A stretch of 64,000 nucleotides of DNA from the NCBI GenBank assembly GCA_016709865.1, contig JADJLX010000002.1:186001-250000 (forward strand). Direction: 5' to 3'. The translations under genes and the position numbers were made by a program. This stretch comes from Bacteroidales bacterium (GTDB lineage Bacteria; Bacteroidota; Bacteroidia; Bacteroidales; VadinHA17). This document shows positions 17,842 to 26,903 of this stretch, in pieces; the stretch's first letter is position 1; the number at the start of each line of letters is the position of its first letter. A model generated the notes under the pieces. That model was not told the DNA's origin, did no database searches, and saw only the letters and a program-made list of their open reading frames with translations.

Positions 17842-19404
17842 ATGAAAAAAGCTATTAAGATCAGCATCTGCTCACTCATAATATTGTTGTTTGTCAGCAC
17901 ATTAAGAGCCCAGGATAAACAAAACGTCAGTAAATGGCCAAGGGGAATAACCTATGAAATATTTGTTCAGTCTTTTGCCGACTCTGATGGTGATGGAATC
18001 GGGGATATAAATGGTATGATTTCAAAACTTGATTACCTTCAGGAATTAGGAATCGAAGGTATATGGCTGATGCCAATGAATCCTTCTCCAACCTATCATA
18101 AGTATGATGTTTCCGATTATTATGATATTCATCCCAATTACGGGACACTCGCGGAGTTTAAGAATTTCGTAAAGGAAGCTCATAAAAGAAATATTAAGGT
18201 TGTTATGGACATGGTATTTAACCATTCAGGTAGTCAGAATCAATGGTTTAAAGAGGCATTGAAAGATGAACATATTAAGTATTGGGATTATTATGTATGG
18301 GCGCATAAAAATGATCCCAGGGTACAACCAGTATCTATAACAGCACCTGATGGAACACAAAGGAAAATCAGAAGTAATTGGAATGCAGTCCCAAATAGTG
18401 ATTATTTGTATTTTTCTCATTTCACCAGAAATATGCCGGATCTAAATTTTGATAATCCAAAATTACAGCAGGAAGTTTTTAAAATTGGAAAGTTCTGGTT
18501 GAGTGATGTCGGAGTAGATGGATTTCGTTTAGATGCAGCCCGCCATATATTCCCTGATGAAAGAGCCACTGATAATCATAAATGGTGGGAGTATTTTCTG
18601 CAGGAAATGAAAACCGTGAACAAGGATGTATATATTGTCGGTGAAGTATGGGCTCCGGCGGAGCTTGTTGGACCATACCTGAAAGGAATACCAGCCTTGT
18701 TTAATTTTGATATGGGAGGAGAGATTATCAAAGCAGTAAATGAAGGAAATGGAAGTACTCTCGTTTCAAAACACAAAGAGATTGAAGACTTCTATAAAAA
18801 AATTAATCCTGAATATATTGATGCGACATTTTTAACTAATCATGATCAGGATCGTGTTATGAGCAGTGTTAATGGCAATGCGGATAAAGAAAAAATGGCC
18901 GTTGCATTATTACTCACACTTCCAGGCTCCCCATATCTGTATTATGGCGAAGAAATTGGGATGCTGGGACAAAAACCAGATGAAAATATAAGGGAACCCT
19001 TTTTGTGGGATAAAAAAGAGAACGATAAAACCAGAACTTTCTGGATTAAACCTCGTTTTTCAACCGATTCAACAATTATACCGGTATCACAACAGTCAGC
19101 CGAAAAAAGTTCATTGCTTAATTATTATAAAACATTAATAAAACTGAGAAATAAGAGTTATGCTCTGACGTATGGCGAATTAATTCCTGTAGAAACCGCC
19201 AATAAGTCAATCTGTGCATTTATCAGATCTGATGAAAGAGAGCGATTGGTTGTGATTCACAATCTATCCGATAAAAGTCAGAAATTTAATTTACCGGCGA
19301 ATTTGAAGGAATTTAATGTAGTCTATTTTGCTGGCAAAGCAGCCCAAACTAAAAATAATCAGGTTACAATTCCTGGTTATTCAACAGTAATTTTGACAAA
19401 ATAA
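17842..19404 (+). CDS. secreted GH13 alpha-amylase family glycoside hydrolase
   Basis: This 520-residue alpha-glucan hydrolase has a signal peptide (cut near LRAQ), so it acts in the periplasm or on the surface. The four GH13 regions are visible: VVMDMVFNHSG, GFRLDAARH with the nucleophile Asp, IVGEVW with the acid Glu, and FLTNHDQDR with the transition-state Asp. Region V-like GIGDINGM and the terminal beta-domain (about 430-520) are present. The length and motifs match the oligo-glucosidase/alpha-amylase group. Exact linkage cannot be assigned. No sus-type genes flank it. Confidence 0.88.
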   Translation: MKKAIKISICSLIILLFVSTLRAQDKQNVSKWPRGITYEIFVQSFADSDGDGIGDINGMISKLDYLQELGIEGIWLMPMNPSPTYHKYDVSDYYDIHPNYGTLAEFKNFVKEAHKRNIKVVMDMVFNHSGSQNQWFKEALKDEHIKYWDYYVWAHKNDPRVQPVSITAPDGTQRKIRSNWNAVPNSDYLYFSHFTRNMPDLNFDNPKLQQEVFKIGKFWLSDVGVDGFRLDAARHIFPDERATDNHKWWEYFLQEMKTVNKDVYIVGEVWAPAELVGPYLKGIPALFNFDMGGEIIKAVNEGNGSTLVSKHKEIEDFYKKINPEYIDATFLTNHDQDRVMSSVNGNADKEKMAVALLLTLPGSPYLYYGEEIGMLGQKPDENIREPFLWDKKENDKTRTFWIKPRFSTDSTIIPVSQQSAEKSSLLNYYKTLIKLRNKSYALTYGELIPVETANKSICAFIRSDERERLVVIHNLSDKSQKFNLPANLKEFNVVYFAGKAAQTKNNQVTIPGYSTVILTK

Positions 19405-19433
19405 TCTGGATATGAAATTCAGGGACCTACGGG

Positions 19434-19958
19434 CTAGAACACCATAGTCCTAACGTGAACCTGTTTCAGCTCCTTCAGGTCTCTTTCGAGAAGGAGGCGC
19501 TGGGCAAGATCTCCTTTTAATTCGAGGATAATAAGTCCTGCCGGCTCGCCAAAGAAGACCTCATTAACACCAAGGCGGGTGCGGATGTTGCATCCGTATG
19601 ATGTAAGAAGTTTCTGGACAGACAGAATTACATCGCGGTTTCTTTCAACAAGTAAGCCAAGGATCTCAACACTTCCTGCACCGGGTATTTTATTAAGTTT
19701 CTCCTTATCAGCTGTAAAGACCATTTCCCTGATAACTACTCCGCCAAGAGCTTCCAGTTCAGATCTGAGATTATCTGTATCGGAGGGATCGCCATTAAGA
19801 TGAAGGATAATATATGCTTCACGGCTGCAGACTGAGTCGCTTACTTCGTGAAACCCGAGACGGGTTGTAATTAGAGTAGCATGACGGGATAAGATCTCCT
19901 GGGTCAGACCGGCTTCCTTGATCCTGTCGATGATTTTTATTCCTAGTACCTTAATCAT
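19434..19958 (-). CDS. TM1266-like iron-only hydrogenase system regulator, tandem duplicated domain
   Basis: This 174-residue protein is made of two similar ferredoxin-fold (ACT/NikR-like) halves, about residues 1-82 and 96-174. Each contains an ITTRLGFHEV or IRTRLGVNEVF segment and an IILxLxGD strand. The single-domain family is annotated as the putative regulator of the iron-only hydrogenase system because it sits beside hydEFG. Here it follows hydG on the same strand. No DNA-binding domain is visible, so a ligand- or metal-sensing or assembly role is as likely as transcription control. Confidence 0.75.
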   Translation of the reverse strand: MIKVLGIKIIDRIKEAGLTQEILSRHATLITTRLGFHEVSDSVCSREAYIILHLNGDPSDTDNLRSELEALGGVVIREMVFTADKEKLNKIPGAGSVEILGLLVERNRDVILSVQKLLTSYGCNIRTRLGVNEVFFGEPAGLIILELKGDLAQRLLLERDLKELKQVHVRTMVF

Positions 19959-19991
19959 AGCGCCTGAATATTATTTACACTTAATTTTTTT

Positions 19992-20088
19992 TACCACGGA
20001 GACACGGATTACACTGAGTCACACGGAGTCCCTTAATCCCTTATTCTTTTCTTCTCCCCCTCTCCTCTTCTCCCTTTCTCCCCTTCAA
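19992..20088. repeat. degenerate ACACGGA and CTTCTCCC short repeats
   Basis: Imperfect copies of a GACACGGA/CACACGGAG unit are followed by a pyrimidine-rich run of CTCCTCTTCTCCC units. Together they fill the spacer between hydG and the TM1266-like gene. Confidence 0.5.
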
Positions 20089-20089
20089 A

Positions 20090-21514
20090 TTAAAAGTATA
20101 AGTCCCTCTCTCCCGTCTTAATCTTCTCAATCTTCTCCCTTGTAGTAGCAGCAACTGCTGGTTCAAGTTTTTCGAGATTTTTTTCAATCACCTTCCATCC
20201 TTTGTCAATTGTCTCACCCTGTGCATAATCACATATATATTCTGAAAGAGTAAGAATCGCATTTGGAGTACAGAAACGCTTAATAAATCCGGGTACAGAG
20301 AACTCCATGAAGTGCTCCCCAGTTCTGCCCATCCTGTAGCATGAAGTACAGAATGAGGGGATGTAATCATTTTCAAGGAGCTCATCAACAATTTCAGCAA
20401 GTGATCTGGCATCATTTATCTTGAATTGCTCCTTATTCAGATTCTGCTCTTCATTTTTTGTATCTGAATATGAACCAAGCTCAAGTTTTGTTCCTCCATC
20501 TATCTGTGATACACCATATTGCATTACCTCCCTGCGTGTCTCAGGAGATTCACGTGCTGTAAGGATTAATCCTGTATAAGGGACAGCCAGACGAAGAATT
20601 GCCACCAGTTTCTTAAATTCATCATCGGTGGTCTCATACTTATTATCGAGATTAAGGGTTGCAGCATCTTTGATCCTTGGAAATGAAATTGTATGAGGAC
20701 CAACATTATAACATGCCTCAAGATGGTTTGTATGACGCACCAGTCCGAGTACCTCAAAGCGCCAGTCGTACAATCCGAACAGTGCACCTATGCCAACATC
20801 ATCTATCCCTGCTTCCTGTGCCCTGTCGAGTGCTGTAAGCCGATATTCGTAGTCTCTTTTTTTCCCTCCCAGATGGTACCACTTATATGCTTCGGGATGG
20901 TAAGTTTCCTGAAACACCTGATATGTGCCGATACCTGATTCACCGACAGTTCTGAATCCCTCAATATCAAGAGGTGCAGCATTTATGTTAACTCTCCGGA
21001 TTTCGCCATGTCCTTTTTTTACACCATATACAAGTTTAACAGTATGTGCAATATACTCCGGTGAATAATCGGGGTGTTCCCCATAAACGAGAATTAACCG
21101 TTTTTGTCCGTTATCTTCCAGTGCCTCAACCTCATGTATAATGGCATTATCGTCAAGAGTCATTCTTACTGCATCAGAATTTGAAGCCCTGAAACCGCAG
21201 TATTTGCAATTGTTTGTGCATCTGTTGCCTACATATAACGGTGCAAAAAGAACAATACGGTTGCCATAGACTTTTTCCTTGAGTGTGCGGGCACCCTGTT
21301 TTATTTCATCAACCAGGTCTGTTCCAACAGCATTAACAAGAACAGCAGTCTCCTCAAGTGTAAGTCTGTTTTTATCGAGCGATTTTGCAATAACATCTCT
21401 GACCCTCTGTTTTTCGGGTTTTGTATTATTGATCAGATTCCAGATCTCCTCCGGATCTATGAATGGTTTCATCCTCTGATCGGGGATGGATAATTTTTCA
21501 GGTGAAAACTTCAT
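20090..21514 (-). CDS. hydG: [FeFe] hydrogenase H-cluster maturase HydG (radical SAM tyrosine lyase)
   Basis: HydG cleaves tyrosine to make the CO and CN ligands of the H-cluster. The 474-residue protein has the radical-SAM motif in CTNNCKYCGFR and the barrel segment RVNINAAPLDIEG. It also has the C-terminal auxiliary-cluster site (CTSCYR with a distal CTPNAIL cysteine, a CxxC-x22-C pattern) that separates HydG from ThiH. Its presence implies that a true CN/CO-bearing H-cluster is assembled in this cell, even though the local hydrogenase is unusual. The gene lies in the rex-ribF-hydG direction, and a palindromic repeat fills the 131-base gap after ribF. Confidence 0.94.
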   Translation of the reverse strand: MKFSPEKLSIPDQRMKPFIDPEEIWNLINNTKPEKQRVRDVIAKSLDKNRLTLEETAVLVNAVGTDLVDEIKQGARTLKEKVYGNRIVLFAPLYVGNRCTNNCKYCGFRASNSDAVRMTLDDNAIIHEVEALEDNGQKRLILVYGEHPDYSPEYIAHTVKLVYGVKKGHGEIRRVNINAAPLDIEGFRTVGESGIGTYQVFQETYHPEAYKWYHLGGKKRDYEYRLTALDRAQEAGIDDVGIGALFGLYDWRFEVLGLVRHTNHLEACYNVGPHTISFPRIKDAATLNLDNKYETTDDEFKKLVAILRLAVPYTGLILTARESPETRREVMQYGVSQIDGGTKLELGSYSDTKNEEQNLNKEQFKINDARSLAEIVDELLENDYIPSFCTSCYRMGRTGEHFMEFSVPGFIKRFCTPNAILTLSEYICDYAQGETIDKGWKVIEKNLEKLEPAVAATTREKIEKIKTGERDLYF

Positions 21515-21530
21515 TAAATAGTTTATTAAG

Positions 21531-21595
21531 CCCCTCTCCCCCGCCTTGCTTCGCAGAAGCTACGCGAAGGCGAAGGGAGAGGGGTTGGGGTGAGG
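21531..21595. repeat. CCCCTCTCCC/GGGAGAGGGG palindromic repeat
   Basis: A 65-base imperfect hairpin has CCCCTCTCCC at one end and GGGAGAGGGG then GGTTGGGGTGAGG at the other, and a central CGAAG-rich stem (CTTCGC/GCGAAG). It lies just upstream of hydG. Similar GAGAGGGG..GGGTGAGG palindromes are scattered in many bacterial genomes. Confidence 0.7.
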
Positions 21596-21645
21596 TATTT
21601 GATCGCAAAGTTAATCAATTAATGAGCGAATACAGATGATTCTTG

Positions 21646-22566
21646 TCAGTAAATGAGGTCTGAAATTTCAACTTTTGCAGAAGCAATCTTCGGTGCAGAA
21701 CGAGTGTCTGACAGATTTACAGCGCCATGGATTTTTTTATGGAACAGTATCGATACTTTTGAATTCTGAAGGTGATTATTGTCATCAAAAATATTGATCA
21801 AAACCTTAGCTCTTTCGCCGTTCTCCCTGTTAATAATTACCATCCCCTTAGAATAGTCAGACCCGGATTCAACAGAGACAGCATATATTCCGGGAGAAGG
21901 TAGGATTTTACACTCTTCAGTAATAGGAACGTTCAGCAAATGCGGCAGTTCAGAACCAATCACCCGGTCAGTATTCTCAGGTTTTCCCATCACAATATAA
22001 TAATGATCGAGATACGCATTAGCCCGCTGTATGTAGCCTTCACTTATAGCCTGGCGGATCCTTGTTGAGCTTACCGTTTCGTGGTAGACCTCCTGTTCAG
22101 GGATCTCTTCCGCTTCAAAATTGTATTTCTCCTGCCACGACCACAGTTGCTTATAATCGCCCTCCTTATTAAACCCGAAGTGATGATTAAAACCAACAAC
22201 CACAACCTTTGCATGGAGGAGGCCATGAAGGAAGTCACGCACGAACTGCTCGCTTGTTACCCGTGAGAATTCCTTTGTAAATTCAATTATGATGACATTA
22301 TTGAGTCCGGCTTTCTCAAGAAGAGCCAGTTTCTCTTCCTGTGAATTAATCAGTTTAAGTTCTTTCCCGGCAGTATCGGGATAAAGAACCTTTCTCGGAT
22401 GCGGATCGAATGTGATTAGTACAGATTCTCCGTTTTGCTTTTCAGCGAGCATTTTAAGACGGTTGAGGATCGTTTTATGTCCAATGTGAACACCATCGAA
22501 CGAACCGGTAGTTACAACAGGATTTTTTATAACCTTTGCATCTTCAAAGCTCCTGAAAATCTTCAT
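21646..22566 (-). CDS. ribF: RibF-like FAD synthetase with degenerate riboflavin kinase domain
   Basis: The 306-residue protein has the RibF layout. The N-terminal FMN adenylyltransferase domain (1-190) is intact, with TGSFDGVHIGHKTIL, TFDPHPRKVLYP, FNHHFGFNKEGD and SSTRIRQAISEG. The C-terminal riboflavin kinase domain (about 195-306) has lost its hallmarks. The GFPTAN loop is replaced by IGSELPHLLNVP, and the catalytic-Glu strand reads VLINIFDD. It may therefore make FAD but not FMN, or serve another role. It starts 15 bases after rex on the same strand, inside the hydrogenase locus, whose HydB subunit uses FMN. A canonical ribF probably exists elsewhere. Confidence 0.78.
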   Translation of the reverse strand: MKIFRSFEDAKVIKNPVVTTGSFDGVHIGHKTILNRLKMLAEKQNGESVLITFDPHPRKVLYPDTAGKELKLINSQEEKLALLEKAGLNNVIIIEFTKEFSRVTSEQFVRDFLHGLLHAKVVVVGFNHHFGFNKEGDYKQLWSWQEKYNFEAEEIPEQEVYHETVSSTRIRQAISEGYIQRANAYLDHYYIVMGKPENTDRVIGSELPHLLNVPITEECKILPSPGIYAVSVESGSDYSKGMVIINRENGERAKVLINIFDDNNHLQNSKVSILFHKKIHGAVNLSDTRSAPKIASAKVEISDLIY

Positions 22567-22580
22567 GTTGCAACCTTGTC

Positions 22581-23207
22581 CTAAATTTTGCTCTCCTTCA
22601 CAAAGTAGGCAACTTTCTCAATAGAGGTTATCATATCGTATTCTTCAAGATAGACTTCTGATGGTTCATTAAGCGGGATAGTTGTAAAATTCAGTATACC
22701 CTTTATTCCAAAACGTACTATCTCCTCAGATATCTCCCTGGCGAAATCCGGCGGAACAGTCAGAATCGCAATTCTGATATCAAGCTCCTTAATTATCTTT
22801 TCGATATCACTGTAAGAGTAACACTTGACCCCCGAAATGACCTTATTAACTTTCTGCGGATCGTTATCGAAAGATGCCACCAGGTTCAGTTTTGAACGTT
22901 TTCCCTTGAAATACCCTGCAACAGCTCTTCCAAGGTTACCAATACCTATAACTGCAACATTTACACTCTCTTCCGAATCAATTATATTTCCGATGGTATC
23001 GATAAGCTCTCTTACGTCGTATCCTTTTCTCAGGACACTTGAATAACCGATGAGCATAAGATCGCGACGTACCTGAACTGCCGTGATATGCAGCCTGGCA
23101 GCCAGATCATGAGAAAAAATAAAATTCCTTTTTTCATTCAGGCATTCCAGAAGTGTCCTTCTGTATTCACTAAGCCTTTCTACGGTTTTTCCTGGTAGTT
23201 TAATCAT
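22581..23207 (-). CDS. rex: redox-sensing transcriptional repressor Rex
   Basis: Rex is a dimeric repressor that releases DNA when the NADH/NAD ratio rises, derepressing fermentation and hydrogenase genes. The 208-residue protein has a winged-helix domain (about 1-80, with HDLAARLHITAVQVRRDL) and a Rossmann domain beginning VNVAVIGIGNLGRAVAGYF, which carries GxGxxG. Candidate operators matching the 18-bp Rex palindrome lie at 24864-24881 and 31103-31137, upstream of the two-component and hyd genes. It starts 62 bases after the histidine-kinase gene, so it may be part of the same transcript. Confidence 0.93.
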   Translation of the reverse strand: MIKLPGKTVERLSEYRRTLLECLNEKRNFIFSHDLAARLHITAVQVRRDLMLIGYSSVLRKGYDVRELIDTIGNIIDSEESVNVAVIGIGNLGRAVAGYFKGKRSKLNLVASFDNDPQKVNKVISGVKCYSYSDIEKIIKELDIRIAILTVPPDFAREISEEIVRFGIKGILNFTTIPLNEPSEVYLEEYDMITSIEKVAYFVKESKI

Positions 23208-23269
23208 AAAATATCGATTTTAATTGTACTGGGGTACTTTCTCTGACTGTTTAAGATTGGTTTCTGTTT

Positions 23270-24406
23270 TCAGGTTATTGTAATCTGTTTCTTTGGTATT
23301 CTTATCGTGAATACGGTTCCTACATCCGGAGTACTATCAACATTAATAGTACCATGATATAACTCGACAACTTTCTTAACAATTGAAAGGCCTAATCCGC
23401 TTCCCGAAATATTTCTTGTTTTCTCATTCTTGATTCTGACAAATTCGGTAAAAAGGTTTTCAGTATCACTCTTTGTAATTCCAATACCTGTATCAGAAAT
23501 GATCAGAATCACTTCACTATCAGAAGAGTCGATTGTTATTTCTGCCTTTCCTCCTACTTTATTGTATTTAACTGCGTTGGAGATAAGATTATTGAAAACA
23601 ATCTCCATATCCACAGGATCGGCCATTATTATTGCTTCTGACCTTATGTCAAGGTTAATTGAAACATCCATCTGAATTGCATATGGCTGAACTGTAACGA
23701 TTGCGGCGGAAGCAATTTCAGAAAGATTCACCTCCTCAACCTTCTCTTCTTTCCTTTCAAGTCTTATCTTGGTAAAATCAAGAAGATCCATTATCAGGTT
23801 TCTCATTCCCTGTATCCTTTGCAACGATCTTTCGATAGGTGTTGCATAATCATCAATCATATCTCCGGCCTGCTTGGCTTGCATCATCCTCAGGTAACCC
23901 TCAAGTGCGTTCAGGGGAGCTTTGAGTTCGTGTGACAGAACAGAGAGAAACTGATATCTGATCTTTTTCCCCTCCTGCTTCATTTTATGAGTTATCCTCT
24001 TGAGATACTGTTGCTTTGTAATGTTCTCAATACTTGATTTAAGTTCCTGGGGAGTAAAAGGTTTCGGAATGAAATCTATTGCTCCGTCGCGTGTTGCTCT
24101 TATAGCAACATCAAGAGAAGCATAGGAAGTAATCATTGCAACTACAATGTCGTAATTCCTTTTTCTGATATACTCCAGAACTTCAACACCCTGTATTCCC
24201 GGCAATTTATTATCGAGTAACAGTATATCAGGCATCTCTCTTTCAAGGATTTCTATACCGTCTTCACCGGTGGCAGCCTCTGTAACTTCAAAGGTATAAT
24301 CCTCTTCCATAAAAGGATAAGTAACATGGAAGTTGTTCAAAATACGTGAAACACCGGAGCGGATACCGGGTTCATCGTCAATCACAAGCACCTTTAAAAC
24401 TGCCAT
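23270..24406 (-). CDS. receiver-histidine kinase hybrid (REC-HisKA-HATPase)
   Basis: This cytoplasmic 378-residue kinase has an N-terminal receiver domain: VIDDEPGIRSG acid pocket, LLLDNKLPG phospho-Asp, PKPFTPQE lysine. A HisKA domain follows with the H-box FLSVLSHELKAPLNALEG (about residue 155) and a HATPase_c with NLISNAVKYN, DTGIGI and GSGLGLSIVK. There is no membrane segment or other sensor module, so the signal should come by phosphotransfer or protein contact. Its start lies 1 base from the stop of the response regulator, and it lies next to the H-cluster kinase, suggesting a shared phosphorelay. Confidence 0.88.
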   Translation of the reverse strand: MAVLKVLVIDDEPGIRSGVSRILNNFHVTYPFMEEDYTFEVTEAATGEDGIEILEREMPDILLLDNKLPGIQGVEVLEYIRKRNYDIVVAMITSYASLDVAIRATRDGAIDFIPKPFTPQELKSSIENITKQQYLKRITHKMKQEGKKIRYQFLSVLSHELKAPLNALEGYLRMMQAKQAGDMIDDYATPIERSLQRIQGMRNLIMDLLDFTKIRLERKEEKVEEVNLSEIASAAIVTVQPYAIQMDVSINLDIRSEAIIMADPVDMEIVFNNLISNAVKYNKVGGKAEITIDSSDSEVILIISDTGIGITKSDTENLFTEFVRIKNEKTRNISGSGLGLSIVKKVVELYHGTINVDSTPDVGTVFTIRIPKKQITIT

Positions 24407-24407
24407 G

Positions 24408-24803
24408 TTAAAGTTTTAATAGTTTCATTACCTCCTGATCGAGCTGTTCAGGCCTGATCCCTTTTTCAAGATAGACATCCGCTCTGATCCACGATTTCTC
24501 CTGCTCCGAATCTATGCTGAACGACATTCCCGTTTCATGCGATACAGCGGTTGCAAGAATAACCGGGACATCAGGATATTTTCTCTTAATCTTATAACAA
24601 AGAATAAAACCACTGTCGTCACTCTCCATCATCAGGTCGAATATTGCAAGGTTTGGTTTAAACTTTGCAATAACCGATTCAGCCTCAGCCTGACTCTCAA
24701 CTGCCATCGTCTTATACCCTGCTTTTTCAAGATTGAATACTGTCTGAAAAAGATAATCGGGATCATCGTCAGCCACCAGAATCGTAAAGTCACTCTTCTT
24801 CAT
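24408..24803 (-). CDS. single-domain response regulator
   Basis: A 131-residue receiver domain alone carries the acidic pocket VADDDPDYLF, the phospho-acceptor in AIFDLMMESDDSG and a terminal KGIRPEQLD helix. No output domain is present, so it probably relays phosphate. It heads the transcript that continues into the receiver-kinase gene, and a Rex-like palindrome lies 61 bases upstream of its start. Confidence 0.85.
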   Translation of the reverse strand: MKKSDFTILVADDDPDYLFQTVFNLEKAGYKTMAVESQAEAESVIAKFKPNLAIFDLMMESDDSGFILCYKIKRKYPDVPVILATAVSHETGMSFSIDSEQEKSWIRADVYLEKGIRPEQLDQEVMKLLKL

Positions 24804-24863
24804 CTTTCCACAAATTTCTAAAAAAACTTTAAATCAAAGAGTTAATATGATAAATATGATTTA

Positions 24864-24881
24864 TTGTTAATTAATTAACAT
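24864..24881 (-). promoter_or_regulatory. candidate Rex operator upstream of the response regulator operon
   Basis: TTGTTAATTAATTAACAT matches the Rex palindrome TTGTTAANNNNTTAACAA at 13 of 14 fixed positions. It lies in the 120-base spacer before the response regulator start. The consensus is known from other phyla, and use by this Rex is inferred. Confidence 0.6.
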
Positions 24882-24923
24882 CTCAAAACTACTTTTTGTT
24901 CAATGATCAAAGATGCATAGAGC

Positions 24924-26885
24924 CTACGCCTTCCTCCTTGGCAACACAATCTTAAAACTCGTTCCCGTTGGCCCTTTATCCGGATCAGTATTTGACTCCG
25001 CACTAATCTGTCCCTTATGCATCTTTACTATACCATAAGCAGTCGCCAGTCCAAGACCAGTACCCTGCCCGATACTTTTTGTTGTGAAGAAAGGCTCGAA
25101 GATCTTAGCCCTGTCCTCCTCCTTAATTCCGGTACCCGTATCACTCAGAATAATTATTATATCGCTGAGAGTATCCTCAAGTTTAATATTTATTAAACCG
25201 CCATCGGGCATAGCCTCGAATGCATTTTTGATAAGGTTGGTCAGCACCTGCATCATTTGCTCGGTGTCGAGCATGGCATCGGGACTGGTCATGTTATCTG
25301 TTATCGAAATCTTAACTTTTGCAGGGATTATAAGACTCTCCAGACTATGATCAATCAGCTCCTTTATATTGACCTGCTGATGATTAACCTGATTCTTTCT
25401 TGCAAAGTTAAGGAGTCCTGCTACTATTTTCTTGCAGCGTGCAGCCTGATCAACAATAAGTTTAAGATCTTCCCGCACCGGATCTCCCGCTTCTGACTCT
25501 TCAAGAAGGATATTGCTGTACATTATTACAACTCCAAGCGGATTATTCAGTTCATGTGCTATACCGGCAGATAGCTGTCCCATATGAGCAAGCTTCTCTG
25601 ACTGTTTAAGAGCCTGCTTCATTGACGAGAGCTTCTCATTTGAAAGCGCAAGATCCTTGACTGATTTATGAAGCTTTTCAATAGTATATGGAAGGCACAT
25701 CTCAACTTCTGCGAGACCTTTTTTAATAGCAATTGCATGTTCCACGCAACTTTCGTAACCGCATGCACCACAATCGAGCTGGTCTTTCCTTGTGAATTTT
25801 CCCATTTTCTGCAGAACATCAATTACATCATTTTCAGCAAGTTGTTCTACTCTGGGTTCTTCAGCCTTATGACGAATAGAAAGATCGAGATCTGCATACT
25901 CATCAAATGATTTCTGCCAGCTCTCATTATCGATATTTTGCATCTTGCTATTAGCATATGAACTCACCAGCGAACGTCTGTTATATTGTTTGCCGTTTTT
26001 TGATAATCCCGGGCCCATGATACACCCTTCACAGCAAAGCAGTTCCATGTGCTGGTTCTTAATTAGTCCGGCCTCAAACTCTTTAAGTGCACCCTGAAAA
26101 TCGATCCTTCCCTCTGCTGCAATTATATTTCCGGTAATAGCATTATCGCTTATTTTGGCGGTCTGTAATAATCCTCTTGCAACAGGAAAAATAGCTCCCC
26201 GTCCTCCGACAGGCTGATCAAACTCTGCAGGCTGACAGGTATCAGGAGTAATATTCCTGTCTGCCAGCATATCTCTCAGCTCAGTAAAAGTTATAGCTTC
26301 ATCAATCTCGGTGCTTTCGGCTTTTTTAGCAATGCACGGACCGATGAAGACTATTTTGGTATCGCTCCCATACTTTTTTCTGATAACCCTGCTAATTGCC
26401 ACCATCGGTGACACAACCGGGGCAAGGTTATCTACCAGTGCAGGATGGTAGAATTTAACATAAGTAACAATCGAAGGACAATCGGAGGAAATATAAAAAT
26501 TCTTACTCTCGTTCACCAGCTTCCTGTACCTGTCAGCTACAAGATCCGCCCCGAAAGAGACCTCTGCAACGTACTCAAATCCAAGTCCTTTTATCATTCC
26601 GTTCAAAACCCTGTGATCGGGGATATCAGAAAACTCTGCAGGAAAACTTGGAGCAATAATTGCAGCAACTTTGGCATCACCCTCAAGAAGTTTTACTACC
26701 CTGTCGATCGTGTTCAGAAACACTTTGGCTCCCTGACTGCAGACCTTTGTACAGTTACCACAGGCAATACAACGTTCGTCGATTACCTCAGCCTGTCCAC
26801 CAACTATACGTATAGCCTTTGCAGGGCATTCCCTGACGCAGGTATAGCATGTACGGCAAAGTTCCTTTATAGTATAAACCAACAT
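24924..26885 (-). CDS. sensory [FeFe]-hydrogenase-like protein fused to a histidine kinase
   Basis: This 653-residue cytoplasmic sensor starts with a dicluster ferredoxin domain (CRTCYTCVRECP and CIACGNCTKVCS, residues 10-55). A hydrogenase large-subunit H-cluster domain follows (about 75-350), then an Fe-S domain with CGACGYESCVEHA...C (about 375-400), a coiled segment, and HisKA (LSAGIAHELNNPLG) plus HATPase_c (NLIKNAFEAMPDGG, GTGLGLATAYG). H-cluster ligands appear at Cys136 in SSDCPS, the Cys of IGPCIAKK and the cysteines of LLCCEGCIMGPG. The proton-relay cysteine position is Asp135, so H2 turnover should be slow, as expected for a sensor. It follows hydA by 18 bases. The cognate regulator is probably the adjacent 131-residue receiver. 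Confidence 0.85.
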   Translation of the reverse strand: MLVYTIKELCRTCYTCVRECPAKAIRIVGGQAEVIDERCIACGNCTKVCSQGAKVFLNTIDRVVKLLEGDAKVAAIIAPSFPAEFSDIPDHRVLNGMIKGLGFEYVAEVSFGADLVADRYRKLVNESKNFYISSDCPSIVTYVKFYHPALVDNLAPVVSPMVAISRVIRKKYGSDTKIVFIGPCIAKKAESTEIDEAITFTELRDMLADRNITPDTCQPAEFDQPVGGRGAIFPVARGLLQTAKISDNAITGNIIAAEGRIDFQGALKEFEAGLIKNQHMELLCCEGCIMGPGLSKNGKQYNRRSLVSSYANSKMQNIDNESWQKSFDEYADLDLSIRHKAEEPRVEQLAENDVIDVLQKMGKFTRKDQLDCGACGYESCVEHAIAIKKGLAEVEMCLPYTIEKLHKSVKDLALSNEKLSSMKQALKQSEKLAHMGQLSAGIAHELNNPLGVVIMYSNILLEESEAGDPVREDLKLIVDQAARCKKIVAGLLNFARKNQVNHQQVNIKELIDHSLESLIIPAKVKISITDNMTSPDAMLDTEQMMQVLTNLIKNAFEAMPDGGLINIKLEDTLSDIIIILSDTGTGIKEEDRAKIFEPFFTTKSIGQGTGLGLATAYGIVKMHKGQISAESNTDPDKGPTGTSFKIVLPRRKA

Positions 26886-26903
26886 ATCAGTTTAGTTTGC
26901 TGA

